Source: CAZIRO01 sp964541595
Lineage (GTDB): Bacteria > Acidobacteriota > HRBIN11
Assembly: GCA_964541595.1 (NCBI GenBank)
Contig: CAZIRO010000006.1
Location: 1 to 34,023, forward strand
DNA: 34,023 bases
Direction: 5' to 3'
Shown: piece after piece, positions 1-7,899 of the stretch
Layout: every line of letters starts with the position of its first letter
Position numbering within the stretch: position 1 is the stretch's first letter
Translations under genes and position numbers: made by a program
The notes under the pieces: generated by a model
What the model was told of the DNA's origin: nothing
Seen by the model: only the letters and a program-made list of their open reading frames with translations
Databases searched by the model: none

Positions 1-822
1 GACAACGAGTGCGCGCACCGGAATCTGTGCCAGGGCCTGCCGGGTACGGTCCAGTACCTGTGCAACGGCCGCATACTGAAACGACGCAAGGAGGTCGTAC
101 GTCCGCTGCGGCCATTCACCCGACGCGTCCGGCGCAAATCCCTCCGGATCGTCACGAAGGATCTGCAGCACCCGTGTCTTGAGGCCGCTGTAACTGAAAT
201 CGAGAGAACCATCTCCCATCCGGGGAATACGGAAGGTATACGCCTGCGGGTCTCCGCGTTCCGCCATCCGATCGATGATCGGCCCGCCCGGATACCCGAG
301 GCCGAGCATCTTGGCGACCTTATCGAACGCCTCTCCGATCGCGTCATCGCGTGTGCGGGCCACCAGCCGAAAATCTCCCCAATCCGCCATGTAGTACATA
401 TGCGTGTGTCCACCAGAAACCGCGAGCCCGAGCGCCGGCAATGGAATGTCCGTATACTCGATCCGCACAGCGCAGAGGTGGCCCTCGACGTGATGCACAC
501 CGAGAATCGGCCGGTCATAGGCCACCGCCAGACCTTTCGCAAAGGCAACACCCACAAGCAATGCACCGATCAGTCCCGGTCCACGGGTGACTGCAATACC
601 GTCAATATCGTCCATCGTGCATTCGGCTTCAGCGAGCGCTTCAGCGAACACCCGGGGCAACAGTTCCAGCTGGCGACGTGCGGCGAGTTCCGGCACGACG
701 CCTCCGTACCGGGCGTGTTCCATCTGAGTGGCGACCCGATGGCCCAGTACGGTGAACGTATCCGTGACCACAGCGACCGCTGTCTCATCGCATGACGTTT
801 CAATGGCCAGATACCGTGCCAT
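1..822 (-). CDS. tsaD: tRNA N6-adenosine threonylcarbamoyltransferase TsaD (C-terminus cut by window edge)
   Basis: TsaD transfers threonylcarbamoyl from threonylcarbamoyl-AMP to A37 of ANN-decoding tRNAs, working in the cytoplasm with TsaB and TsaE. Reading minus from ATG at 822 gives 274 open codons to the window edge; the family is about 340 residues, so some 65 are missing. The start MARYLAIETSCDETAVAVV is the typical ASKHA-fold N-terminus. The metal-binding pair is His111 and His115 in HHVEGHL, followed by SGGHTHMY, GEAFDKVAKMLGLGYPGGP and DFSYSGLKT. The visible end, ALVV, is where the family's conserved AGGVAAN would begin. The start lies 23 bp inside the end of plsC, with GGAG about 9 nt upstream of the ATG inside plsC, so translation is probably coupled and both genes use the plsC promoter. 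Identification is secure; only truncation by the window limits it. Confidence 0.97.
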   Translation of the reverse strand, partial: MARYLAIETSCDETAVAVVTDTFTVLGHRVATQMEHARYGGVVPELAARRQLELLPRVFAEALAEAECTMDDIDGIAVTRGPGLIGALLVGVAFAKGLAVAYDRPILGVHHVEGHLCAVRIEYTDIPLPALGLAVSGGHTHMYYMADWGDFRLVARTRDDAIGEAFDKVAKMLGLGYPGGPIIDRMAERGDPQAYTFRIPRMGDGSLDFSYSGLKTRVLQILRDDPEGFAPDASGEWPQRTYDLLASFQYAAVAQVLDRTRQALAQIPVRALVV

Positions 823-1624
823 CTGAGCGTACTCCGTACGGGGATTGCATGGATTGCGGATGCGACGACGCCGGGATCCGGTCACGGGGTTGATACCGTT
901 CCGGCAGTGCCGACGCGATGATTGCGCGCACCCGGTCAGCCAGCGCAAACCGGTCTTCGATGCCGAGACCGCGCGTCGCAACGGGCGGGTGAATGACCAC
1001 GTGGACCACACCGGGGCGGATCCGCCATTCGCCTTTGGGAAGCATTTCATAGGCACCCCAGATCGAGATCGGTACGATGGGAACCTGCGCATGAATTGCC
1101 AGTACAAATCCACCGCGTTTGAACGGCTGCAGATGACCGTCACGGGTACGTGTACCCTCCGGAAAGATCATGAAACTGATGCGATGCGGGAACATTTCCA
1201 GCGCACGCGTCAGATCCCGCCGGGCACGTTCCGGACGCTGACGGTCGACCGGAATGAACCCCGCCAGACGCATGAGATGGCCCATGATCGGGATGCGAAA
1301 TAGTTCCTTCTTCGGAAACACGCGGACATTGTGCGGTAGATACGTCAGCAGAATCACGGGTTCCAGCATACTCTGATGATTGGCCATGAACAGTACGGGC
1401 GGATCGGGCACGTGTTCCAGTCCCCGGATATTCACCCGCACGCCGGCCAGGCGGAGCAGTCGCCGTAACCACCAGCGGACAAACCCGTACGCCGCATCGA
1501 CACGACGTGTCACCCCCAGATAGATCGTCAGCGGGATACCGAGTACCAGTAACAGTACGCACACACACGCGTATACGACGATCGACCGTCCCGTCACCCG
1601 GAAACGATAGCCCGTGGTACGCAC
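800..1624 (-). CDS. plsC: 1-acyl-sn-glycerol-3-phosphate acyltransferase (PlsC family)
   Basis: This is a membrane acyltransferase of the PlsC/LPLAT family, which acylates lysophosphatidate to phosphatidate in phospholipid synthesis. I chose GTG at 1624 (274 aa) because GGAGAG precedes it by about 7 nt; the open frame continues upstream to 1756, but that part lies in a promoter and a repeat element. Residues 14-38 form a hydrophobic membrane segment. Motif I reads NHQSMLEP, with His83 and Glu88 where the family usually has H-x4-D. Motif III is FPEGTRTRDG (about 154-163), followed by KRGGFVLAIHAQVPIVPISI. The Asp-to-Glu change is conservative and the other motifs are intact, so I expect an active enzyme, though the acceptor could be another lysophospholipid. 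It overlaps tsaD by 23 bp and is first in that operon. Confidence 0.9.
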   Translation of the reverse strand: MRTTGYRFRVTGRSIVVYACVCVLLLVLGIPLTIYLGVTRRVDAAYGFVRWWLRRLLRLAGVRVNIRGLEHVPDPPVLFMANHQSMLEPVILLTYLPHNVRVFPKKELFRIPIMGHLMRLAGFIPVDRQRPERARRDLTRALEMFPHRISFMIFPEGTRTRDGHLQPFKRGGFVLAIHAQVPIVPISIWGAYEMLPKGEWRIRPGVVHVVIHPPVATRGLGIEDRFALADRVRAIIASALPERYQPRDRIPASSHPQSMQSPYGVRSDGTVSGH

Positions 1625-1653
1625 GATGTCTCTCTCCGAGGAACCGGATCCGT

Positions 1654-1682
1654 ATTCTATGTAACTTCCCGCGGGGTGTCGA
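1654..1682 (-). promoter_or_regulatory. Candidate sigma-70-type promoter of plsC-tsaD
   Basis: On the minus strand TCGACA (1682-1677, 5/6 to TTGACA) and TAGAAT (1659-1654, 5/6 to TATAAT) are separated by exactly 17 bp. Transcription would start near 1647, giving a leader of about 22 nt with the GGAGAG ribosome site before the GTG at 1624. The outer end of repeat copy 1 lies 11 bp upstream of the -35 box. The match was made by eye. Confidence 0.55.
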
Positions 1683-1693
1683 ATTCTAAAAAG

Positions 1694-1872
1694 CTGAGAT
1701 CGGCACAGGCAATGGGACAGGGGATGCACCGGATGCGCGGATGGCCCGGTCGACACCGGGAACAGGTCTCAGGTCCCCGGTGTCGGGTATCCGGTGTCCG
1801 CGCAGCCTGGATGACGGGATATCGCGGGGTCCATTGGGACACACCGTGTCCCATTGCCTGTCCCGATCTCGA
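1694..1872 (+). repeat. MITE-like inverted-repeat element, copy 1
   Basis: This element of about 179 bp fills most of the 321-bp gap between plsC and the rhodanese gene. The left end, CTGAGATCGGCACAGGCAAT, continues as GGGACA, and the right end is its inverse (TGTCCCATTGCCTGTCCC then GATCTC). Its first 55-60 bp are nearly identical to the left end of copy 3, including GGATGCGCGGATGGCCCGG. At 1764-1798 there are five contiguous 7-bp units: AGGTCTC, AGGTCCC, CGGTGTC, GGGTATC, CGGTGTC. Near the right end TGGGACAC (1835-1842) and GTGTCCCA (1846-1853) form a hairpin with a 3-base loop. I see no target-site duplication and no transposase ORF. Between the element and the next gene lie two TACAAT hexamers (1910 and 1923) that might be -10 boxes, without a clear -35. 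Confidence 0.85.
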
Positions 1873-1945
1873 TGCAACCCATAGACGCGGACCATCGCGC
1901 AGAGCGCGATACAATCACGCGGTACAATCCATGGAGGAAACCATC

Positions 1946-2374
1946 ATGCGTTCACGTATCACGCATCGAATCCGGTTCATGGTCGGACTTCTGTGGGCTG
2001 GTCTGTTTCTCACTGTGCCGCAGGTATGGACTGCGGAAGAGGTACCGACCGTCACTCCCGCCGAACTGTACGCCCTGCTGCAACAAAAATCCGCACAGAT
2101 CTTTCTGCTCGATGTACGTACACCCGAAGAATACCGCGATGCCCATATCCCCGGAACGGATGCCCGGATCGACTATCGCGAACTGGAACGGATGCGCAAG
2201 CGGCTGCCCGGAGATCCGGACACGCCGATCATCGTCTACTGCCGGAGCGGGCGCAGAAGCGCAGTAGCCCTCAAAACCCTGCGAAAACTCGGGTATACCC
2301 ACGTGCGCCACCTGGAGGGGGGCATTCGCAAATGGATGGCGCAGGGGTATCCGGTGGAATCGGACACGCCCTGA
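1946..2374 (+). CDS. Secreted single-domain rhodanese-like protein
   Basis: This is a 142-residue protein with one rhodanese homology domain behind an N-terminal signal sequence. Rhodaneses carry sulfane sulfur on an active-site cysteine as a persulfide; small exported ones take part in envelope sulfur handling, but the physiological donor and acceptor cannot be told from sequence. Residues 1-30 have the basic n-region, hydrophobic core and a plausible cleavage site near VWTA-E. The domain runs from about 35 to 138, with LLDVRTPEEYRDAHIPG (54-70) and active-site loop YCRSGRRS, Cys99. The ATG at 1946 is preceded by GGAGG 8 nt upstream; an in-frame ATG at 1931 overlaps that ribosome site and is unlikely. 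The gene stands alone between repeat copies 1 and 2, so it is probably monocistronic. Confidence 0.9.
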   Translation: MRSRITHRIRFMVGLLWAGLFLTVPQVWTAEEVPTVTPAELYALLQQKSAQIFLLDVRTPEEYRDAHIPGTDARIDYRELERMRKRLPGDPDTPIIVYCRSGRRSAVALKTLRKLGYTHVRHLEGGIRKWMAQGYPVESDTP

Positions 2375-2388
2375 TCACACGCACCGAT

Positions 2389-2544
2389 CTGAAATCGGCA
2401 GCAGCGGAGTAGCGGTACATCGATTCCGCTGCGCACGGCATTCCCCGCTCCCGAACACCTGACACCCGGGACCTGAGACCGGTGGCCACCGGCACACCGG
2501 TGGATCCGGTGATGCGCATGTCCCATTGCCTGTCCCGATCCCAG
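2389..2544 (-). repeat. MITE-like inverted-repeat element, copy 2 (inverted, degenerate)
   Basis: This element lies between the rhodanese and usp genes, in the opposite orientation to copies 1 and 3. The end at 2518-2544 is well kept (TGTCCCATTGCCTGTCCC then GATCCCAG); the other end keeps only CTGAAATCGG followed by CAG and is clearly decayed. Read on the minus strand, 2481-2447 holds five 7-bp units: CGGTCTC, AGGTCCC, GGGTGTC, AGGTGTT, CGGGAGC; the core GGTCTCAGGTCCC is shared with copy 1. At about 156 bp it is the shortest full-length copy. No flanking direct repeat is evident, consistent with an older insertion. Confidence 0.75.
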
Positions 2545-2555
2545 GTGCCATACAG

Positions 2556-2584
2556 TTGCACCGGTACCCATGTTGATTCATACT
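2556..2584 (+). promoter_or_regulatory. Weak candidate promoter of the universal stress gene
   Basis: TTGCAC (2556-2561, 3/6) and CATACT (2579-2584, 4/6) are 17 bp apart and lie just downstream of repeat copy 2, with 11 bp between the element end and the -35 candidate. The box matches are poor. The case rests mainly on position and on the similar arrangement at plsC and at the 27555 gene. Confidence 0.3.
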
Positions 2585-2617
2585 ACTGTGAGGTGATCCC
2601 CCCAACGTGAGGACACC

Positions 2618-3502
2618 ATGACGACATTTCTGGTCGGTTGGGACAACTCATCCTGTGCCGAACGCGCGCTCGCATTTACCGCCAGTCTGGCGCGCCGCAT
2701 GGGTGGGGAAATCGTCGTATGGCAGGCCATTCCCCCTCCTCAGAACCGTCTGCAAACGTTGACGGTCGGGTACGGGTTTGACCTCGATCAAGAGGTTCAG
2801 ACTGCACTGGCGCACTGGTTGGATGAGAAACGTCAACAGGCGGAACAGGCCATCGTTGCACGCATCCGACCGCTCCTGCAACAGGGGTTGAGTATTCGCA
2901 CCGAAGTCTATACCGGCGATCAACTCGAGGGGTTTCTGGAAGCCATTCAGCGGTACCGTGTGGACTGGGTCGTCATGGGACGTGGCACGGATGAGCACCG
3001 TGTCGGCAGTTTCGCTATGAAGATCCTGCGCACGACGCGTCAGCCGGTGGTGATCGTTCCGGAAACCTATGACATACGGGACATCCGTAACATCGTCGTG
3101 CCCGTGGACTTCACGATCGCCAAAAGCCAGGCCATGCAGATCGCACTGGAACTGGCGGAACTGACCGGAGCCACGCTGCATGTGTTGCACGTCATGGAGA
3201 TCTATCTGTACGAAGGCCCCGCGCAGGTGATGCAAAAGATCGAACAGATCCTGCAACAGACACTGGACCAGTGGACCACCGCGCATACCACACCTCCACA
3301 CGTGCCGATCGAAAAATCTCTGCGCAGGGCAACGGATGCGGCAACCGGCATATTGCGGTATGTACGGGAGATCAACGGTGATCTCATCGTCATGGACAGC
3401 CACGCGCGCGGCCCACTCATGCACCTGCTGCTCGGCAGTGTCGCCGAGAAGATCTTACAGCGCGCACCGGTTCCGGTCGTCGTGACCAAACCGAACGTGT
3501 AG
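2618..3502 (+). CDS. Tandem-domain universal stress protein (UspA family)
   Basis: This 294-residue cytoplasmic protein has two UspA-type alpha/beta domains, about 1-145 and 148-294. Such proteins dimerise, many bind ATP, and they are induced by starvation, oxidative or respiratory stress; the exact role here is not deducible. Domain 1 begins TTFLVGWDNSSCAERALAFT and ends VVIVPE. Domain 2 begins NIVVPVDFTIAKSQAMQIAL and ends with GPLMHLLLGSVAEKILQRAP followed by PVVV, the classic Usp C-terminal loop and helix. The ATP motif G-2x-G-9x-G(S/T) is imperfect in both: domain 1 has MGRGTDEHRVGSF, and domain 2 has DSHARG where G-T-H-G-R is usual. Nucleotide binding is therefore uncertain. GAGG precedes the ATG by about 6 nt. 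The gene appears monocistronic. Confidence 0.92.
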   Translation: MTTFLVGWDNSSCAERALAFTASLARRMGGEIVVWQAIPPPQNRLQTLTVGYGFDLDQEVQTALAHWLDEKRQQAEQAIVARIRPLLQQGLSIRTEVYTGDQLEGFLEAIQRYRVDWVVMGRGTDEHRVGSFAMKILRTTRQPVVIVPETYDIRDIRNIVVPVDFTIAKSQAMQIALELAELTGATLHVLHVMEIYLYEGPAQVMQKIEQILQQTLDQWTTAHTTPPHVPIEKSLRRATDAATGILRYVREINGDLIVMDSHARGPLMHLLLGSVAEKILQRAPVPVVVTKPNV

Positions 3503-3580
3503 TGGCCGTCATGCCGGTGTAACAGGTCCTTTCGGGGGGGCGTATTCCGTATAAAGTCGGCCTTTACGGAGCGTACAGCG

Positions 3581-4045
3581 GTGCGTGTGCACGCCTGGGT
3601 GTGTTTCGGAATCTGGAGCCTCGGGATCGCCGGTCTCTTCTGGGGGATTGCGCGCGCTGCAGTATCTCCGGATCTCCCGCCCCCGGGCAGTCCGGAATGG
3701 CTTCAGACGCAAAATGAACTCGCGATCCGGGCAGCGCGCCAGGGATACTGGCAGGAGGCACTCTATCGCTGGATGCAGATCGCGCGGTACCGTTCCGATT
3801 GGGCCGGCATCTGGAACAACCTCGCCATTGCCATGGAGGCCACCGGCCGGCCGGAACAGGCACTGACGTTCTACCGGCGGGCACTGTCCATGGACCCCAA
3901 CAACGTGGTGTTCCGCGCCAATTACATGCGATTCCGCCAGTTGCAGCAAAAATACGGCATGGACAGGTCATCCTCCACGTCCTCCGAGTCATCGTCGTCA
4001 CCGCATGCCTCAGGGGAAAACGCACATGACCGTCCACGGAAATGA
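3581..4045 (+). CDS. Small exported TPR-repeat protein
   Basis: This 154-residue protein starts at GTG 3581, with GGAG 9 nt upstream. Residues 5-27 form a hydrophobic N-terminal segment (signal peptide or anchor) ending near ARAAVSP. Residues 45-120 contain two or so tetratricopeptide repeats: the stretch NLAIAMEATGRPEQALTFYR with ALSMDPNN is a good TPR consensus, and the preceding LAIRAARQGYWQEALYRW looks like another. The last 30 residues are Ser-rich and low complexity. TPRs bind partner proteins. The gene overlaps the next by 20 bp, and that one overlaps the third by 4 bp, so the three are almost certainly co-translated, and this protein may be a periplasmic adaptor for the outer-membrane protein downstream (inference). 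No family-level name can be given. Confidence 0.75.
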   Translation: MRVHAWVCFGIWSLGIAGLFWGIARAAVSPDLPPPGSPEWLQTQNELAIRAARQGYWQEALYRWMQIARYRSDWAGIWNNLAIAMEATGRPEQALTFYRRALSMDPNNVVFRANYMRFRQLQQKYGMDRSSSTSSESSSSPHASGENAHDRPRK

Positions 4046-4850
4046 TCGAACCGCCGTATACCCGTATCGCCGCATCCGGCAATTCTGGCAAGCTGCCTGC
4101 TGGATCGTGCTCGGCTGGATCATGCTGATCGTCGGATTCGGATGCGCGAATCCGACCATGGAGTCGATCGTCCGGGTCCCCACGCGTCCGGAGATCTCTC
4201 TGGCGTCGTACGCGCCGATCGTGATCGTCCAGTTTCTCGTGTACGAGGACTTCCAGGGCGTGGACGATGACCCCTGGACCGATTACGGTGAAGAGGTTGA
4301 AATCACCATCCGGAACGAACTGCAAAGCCATCTGCAACGTGAAGACATCCGCATCGTTCCGCTTCGTCCTGGCGTGGATCGTCAGGACATCCCGTTGCCC
4401 CCATCCGATGCCTGGCAGGACGACACGTTCGTGCTGGACTGGCTGCACGCTCACTGGAGCACCCCGGAGGAGGTCCGCCAGGCAGAACGACCAGCGGTGA
4501 TCTTCGGAGTCGTCCACATCGCGGGAGCAGACCGATCCGGGTTGATCGCGCCCACCCGCGAAGGAATCGCACCGCGGCGGCGCGCATACGGTCGGCGGAT
4601 CGGTCGATACAGCGAGTTTCGACTCGGAATACGTCTGTACGTGATCGACTGGCACCGGAATACGTTCATCCACCGGGAAGCTGTGGAGACATCACGAACG
4701 TTTCAAGGGGTCGACCGTATGGACCTGACGATCTTCTATATCCTGGCCGACCGGGTTATGCCCGACCTGCTGCGCGCGATCGTGCCGATCTACATCCAGA
4801 CGGAACGGATTTTTGTTCGTGACATTCCTTCAACGGGAGCGCCACGATGA
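4026..4850 (+). CDS. Putative lipoprotein of unknown function
   Basis: This 274-residue protein is taken from ATG 4026, because AGGGGA stands about 9 nt upstream; the frame is open from 4005 but that ATG has no ribosome site. The N-terminus is basic, followed by a hydrophobic core (about 23-39) and IVGFGCANP, with Cys40 as likely lipidation site, though Gly at -3 makes the lipobox imperfect. The rest looks like a soluble alpha/beta domain; a VEITIRNELQSHLQ-like stretch and repeated references to IFGVVHIAG and FRLGIRLYVID suggest a beta-rich fold. I do not recognise the family. It sits between the TPR gene (20-bp overlap) and the peptidase-barrel gene (ATGA overlap), which suggests a shared envelope role. 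Confidence 0.7.
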   Translation: MTVHGNDRTAVYPYRRIRQFWQAACWIVLGWIMLIVGFGCANPTMESIVRVPTRPEISLASYAPIVIVQFLVYEDFQGVDDDPWTDYGEEVEITIRNELQSHLQREDIRIVPLRPGVDRQDIPLPPSDAWQDDTFVLDWLHAHWSTPEEVRQAERPAVIFGVVHIAGADRSGLIAPTREGIAPRRRAYGRRIGRYSEFRLGIRLYVIDWHRNTFIHREAVETSRTFQGVDRMDLTIFYILADRVMPDLLRAIVPIYIQTERIFVRDIPSTGAPR

Positions 4851-7834
4851 ACCGTCGATCCGGCACACGGTACGGAATCCCGAGCGTCCTCTGGGTCGGT
4901 ATGCTGTGCCTGCCGATCTGGGCAGCGGCACAGATCATTTTTCCGTACTACGGGAAAAACCGTGTCCGGTATGACCACTTTCAGTGGAAGGTCTATCCCA
5001 CCGAGCATTTTGACATTTATTTTTATCCGGAAACACGTCATATGCTACCGGTCATCGCCGGACTGGCGGAAAACGGTTATCGTCAGATCTATCGGTATTT
5101 CCAGTCCGCGCCACCGTTTCGCATTCCGCTGATCTATTTTCGTACGCAGGCGGAATTCGAACAGGTCAATTACGTGTATATCAACCCCTCCACCCTCGGT
5201 GTCGCGGAACCGGTTTACAACCGGGTGGCATTCGCCATTGACCACCCGCCGGCCGTCCTGCGGCACGTGATCGTGCACGAGATCGCCCACATCTTCGAGT
5301 TCGGGTTTCTCTTCGGTCGCCTGGGACCGGCCATGATCTTCCGGCCCACGCCGCCGCTCTGGGTCATGGAAGGGTTCGCCGAGTTCGTGGTCGGTGAACG
5401 CGATCCGAGCACTGTCATGATCGTGCGCGATGCCGTCCTCACCGAGCGTCTGCCGTACGTTTCACCGAACCGTCCACTGCAGTTACCGCCGGGGTACCAG
5501 GTCAGCGGCGCGCAGTATACCATCGGATATTACATCTGGGACTTCATCCAGGACCGGTTTGGTGATGCGGGCGTGCGGCAACTCTGGTACCAGATCCGTA
5601 AACAGTCTTTCCTGGGCGGATTTGACGCGTTTTTGGCCGCGTTCGGCGTCACCGAAGAACGGTTCAACGACCTGTTTTCGGAGTATATGCGGCACAAATT
5701 CGAAACCTACCGGGATCGCGAGCCCTCCACATCGTATGAACGGATCTTTGAACTCCCGTTTCCCTATCGACTCGTGCTGGGGTACGACATCTCTCCAGAC
5801 GGTCGATATTTCGCGCTCATCACGGTCAATCTGTACGACTTTGATCTGGATGTCATTGTGGTGAACCGTGAGGGTAAGGTACTGCGGGACCTCATTCCCT
5901 CGGTCAATACGAAGTTCCAGTACCTCGAATTTGATCGGGAGGGCCTGGATCTCGGGGGACACAGCATTGCATGGTCCCAGGACGGCCGGAAGATCGCATT
6001 CTTCGCGCGCAAGAAAAAGTTTCGCAGTCTCTTCGTCATCGATGTCTGGGAAAAGGAATTCCGTGAGTACTACATCCCGCTGGATAAGGCGTCCGCGCCG
6101 CAATTCCATCCGGACGGTGTCCACGTGAGTTTCACCGCCTTTCGGGAGAACGGGCAGCGGGACATCTTCTGGATCGACCTGCGCACCCGACAGATCGAGC
6201 CTCTGACGGACGACCCCGCATTTGAAGAGAGCCCGGTATGGACCCCCGACGGGCGTACGCTGGTCTACGTGGTCCGTACCCATACGGGGTCGGGACTGTA
6301 TCGGTTCGATCTGCGGACCCGCACGGTCGAAGACCTGACGCCCCGTATGCCGGTTCGGGTCGATCTGGAACCGCTCTACGGCCCACGTGCGCGTACGTTG
6401 CCTTACTACCTGAATCCGGCGATCTCCCCGGACGGTCGGTATATCGTGTTCTCGGCGGATATCGATGGGGCCATTGATCTGTACCGCTACGATATGGAAA
6501 CCGGAGAGATCGCTCGCCTGACCCGAACGATGACCGGAAATCTCTCACCCAAAGTGTGGGAGGAACACGGACAGACATGGGTGTATTTCCTGAACTTCTT
6601 TAAGGGAAACTACCATCTGTATCGCGTACCGCTCCACCGTGTGGTCGAAGTCATCACGCCATCAACCCCGACCCTGTACGCGGAAGCGCCATCCGCAGAG
6701 ACCCCCGAAACGCCCGCGATCGCCTCCGAGGAAGCGGCCGCGCCACCTCGATTGAATATCGACCCGGGCCTCATCCAGAGTAAAGGGTTCCGGCCGGTGC
6801 TCGGGTCCCGGCCCGTGTTCGTCGCCGGTGCGGACCAGTTCACCACCGCATTCGCCGGTGCCATCACCATCGAAGACATCCTGGGAGACCAGCGGTTTAC
6901 CATCTTTTTGCAACGGATCTCTTCGTTCAATACGTACTATCTGTCTTATCTCGATCTGTCCCGTCGCCTGTGGTACCTTACGGAATTGATATGGGCCGAC
7001 GATTTCTTCATCGCACCGGTCAACGGCTTTTTCTCGGCCATTGTGAAAAATCGTCAGATCGGTGCGAACGTTTACAGTCTGTATCCGCTGGACCCGTGGA
7101 AACGGTTTGAAATCGGTCTCGGGGTGTTCCGGGTGCAACAGAAATTCCTCAACCCGACGTTTCAATTGATCCATGAGGAATTCATCCGTCAGACCGGTAT
7201 CAAGGACTACCTGCTCGACGGCTGGATCCTGGCCGCGTCGATCGCTTACATCTTTGAAACGACGAAGTTTCAGTTTTTCGGTCCTGTCGCCGGCAATACG
7301 GGACAACTTCTCGTGATCCTGTCGCCGCGTGTGACCTCGAATTTCATCACGCGCTATACGGTATACGGTGACTATCGGCACTACTTCCGATTGTCACGGT
7401 TCTCTTTGCTCGCCGTGCGTCTCCAGGGGTTTTACTCCGAGGGAGATGTTCCGAACCTGTTCTACTTCGGCGGTGGGTTGAACTTCCGGGGATACGACTT
7501 CCGGCAGCTCGTCGGCAACCGGGGGGGTGTGGTTAACATCGAGTATCGGTTCCCCCTCCTGCCCTCCGGACTGCGCAGCCGCCACCCGTGGTTGAACATG
7601 TTCCGGGGTTATCTCTTCTTTGACGGTGGCCTCTTCCGGCTCTCCAATCTGGATATCGTTTTTCTATCCCTGCCGGAGGACTTCAATCCGGCAGATGGGA
7701 TCGGATCCATCGGCATCGGCATTACGGTCCTGTTCGGCGGACTGCCATTCAATGTCGAATTTTCGTTCCGACACAACTTCCGCCGGATTGACCGCAAATT
7801 ACAACTCGACTTTTCGATCGGCTATCCCTTCTGA
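4847..7834 (+). CDS. Outer-membrane fusion: gluzincin-type peptidase domain, PD40 beta-propeller and Omp85/BamA-like barrel
   Basis: This 995-residue protein has three regions. After a signal peptide (about 1-27, ending WAAAQ), residues 30-280 resemble the peptidase MA-like family: HEIAH (His144, Glu145, His148), then LWVMEGFAEF, where Glu175 would be the third zinc ligand. Residues about 300-620 contain TolB/PD40 propeller blades, with hallmarks such as ISPDGRYFALI, WSQDGRKIAFF, WTPDGRTLVYV and ISPDGRYIVFS. A Pro/Ala/Glu-rich linker (about 625-655) leads to residues 660-995, which look like the Omp85/D15 surface-antigen barrel with alternating aromatic strands, LFYFGGGLNFRGYDFRQLVG and a final Phe as in BAM-recognised beta-signals. 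It should therefore sit in the outer membrane with the peptidase and propeller either periplasmic or surface exposed. The ATG overlaps the upstream stop (ATGA). Substrate is unknown. Similar fusions are known in several diderm phyla. Confidence 0.85.
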   Translation: MNRRSGTRYGIPSVLWVGMLCLPIWAAAQIIFPYYGKNRVRYDHFQWKVYPTEHFDIYFYPETRHMLPVIAGLAENGYRQIYRYFQSAPPFRIPLIYFRTQAEFEQVNYVYINPSTLGVAEPVYNRVAFAIDHPPAVLRHVIVHEIAHIFEFGFLFGRLGPAMIFRPTPPLWVMEGFAEFVVGERDPSTVMIVRDAVLTERLPYVSPNRPLQLPPGYQVSGAQYTIGYYIWDFIQDRFGDAGVRQLWYQIRKQSFLGGFDAFLAAFGVTEERFNDLFSEYMRHKFETYRDREPSTSYERIFELPFPYRLVLGYDISPDGRYFALITVNLYDFDLDVIVVNREGKVLRDLIPSVNTKFQYLEFDREGLDLGGHSIAWSQDGRKIAFFARKKKFRSLFVIDVWEKEFREYYIPLDKASAPQFHPDGVHVSFTAFRENGQRDIFWIDLRTRQIEPLTDDPAFEESPVWTPDGRTLVYVVRTHTGSGLYRFDLRTRTVEDLTPRMPVRVDLEPLYGPRARTLPYYLNPAISPDGRYIVFSADIDGAIDLYRYDMETGEIARLTRTMTGNLSPKVWEEHGQTWVYFLNFFKGNYHLYRVPLHRVVEVITPSTPTLYAEAPSAETPETPAIASEEAAAPPRLNIDPGLIQSKGFRPVLGSRPVFVAGADQFTTAFAGAITIEDILGDQRFTIFLQRISSFNTYYLSYLDLSRRLWYLTELIWADDFFIAPVNGFFSAIVKNRQIGANVYSLYPLDPWKRFEIGLGVFRVQQKFLNPTFQLIHEEFIRQTGIKDYLLDGWILAASIAYIFETTKFQFFGPVAGNTGQLLVILSPRVTSNFITRYTVYGDYRHYFRLSRFSLLAVRLQGFYSEGDVPNLFYFGGGLNFRGYDFRQLVGNRGGVVNIEYRFPLLPSGLRSRHPWLNMFRGYLFFDGGLFRLSNLDIVFLSLPEDFNPADGIGSIGIGITVLFGGLPFNVEFSFRHNFRRIDRKLQLDFSIGYPF

Positions 7835-7899
7835 CGGACACGGGGTGTACCGTGTTCGTATTGATCTATCCGAATCCTGCATTTCTGGAGGTTCACACC

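Noticed and set aside
1625..1756. N-terminal extension of PlsC to 1756
   Set aside because: The extra residues are translated from a good promoter and the end of repeat copy 1; GTG 1624 has a strong ribosome site.
1694..1872. Small proteins encoded inside the repeat elements
   Set aside because: Frames through the elements are short, differ between copies, and have no ribosome sites; the conservation follows DNA symmetry, not codons.
3503..3580. Promoter for the TPR operon at TATAAA (3550-3555)
   Set aside because: A -10-like hexamer exists, but no acceptable -35 is found 16-18 bp upstream; left unassigned.
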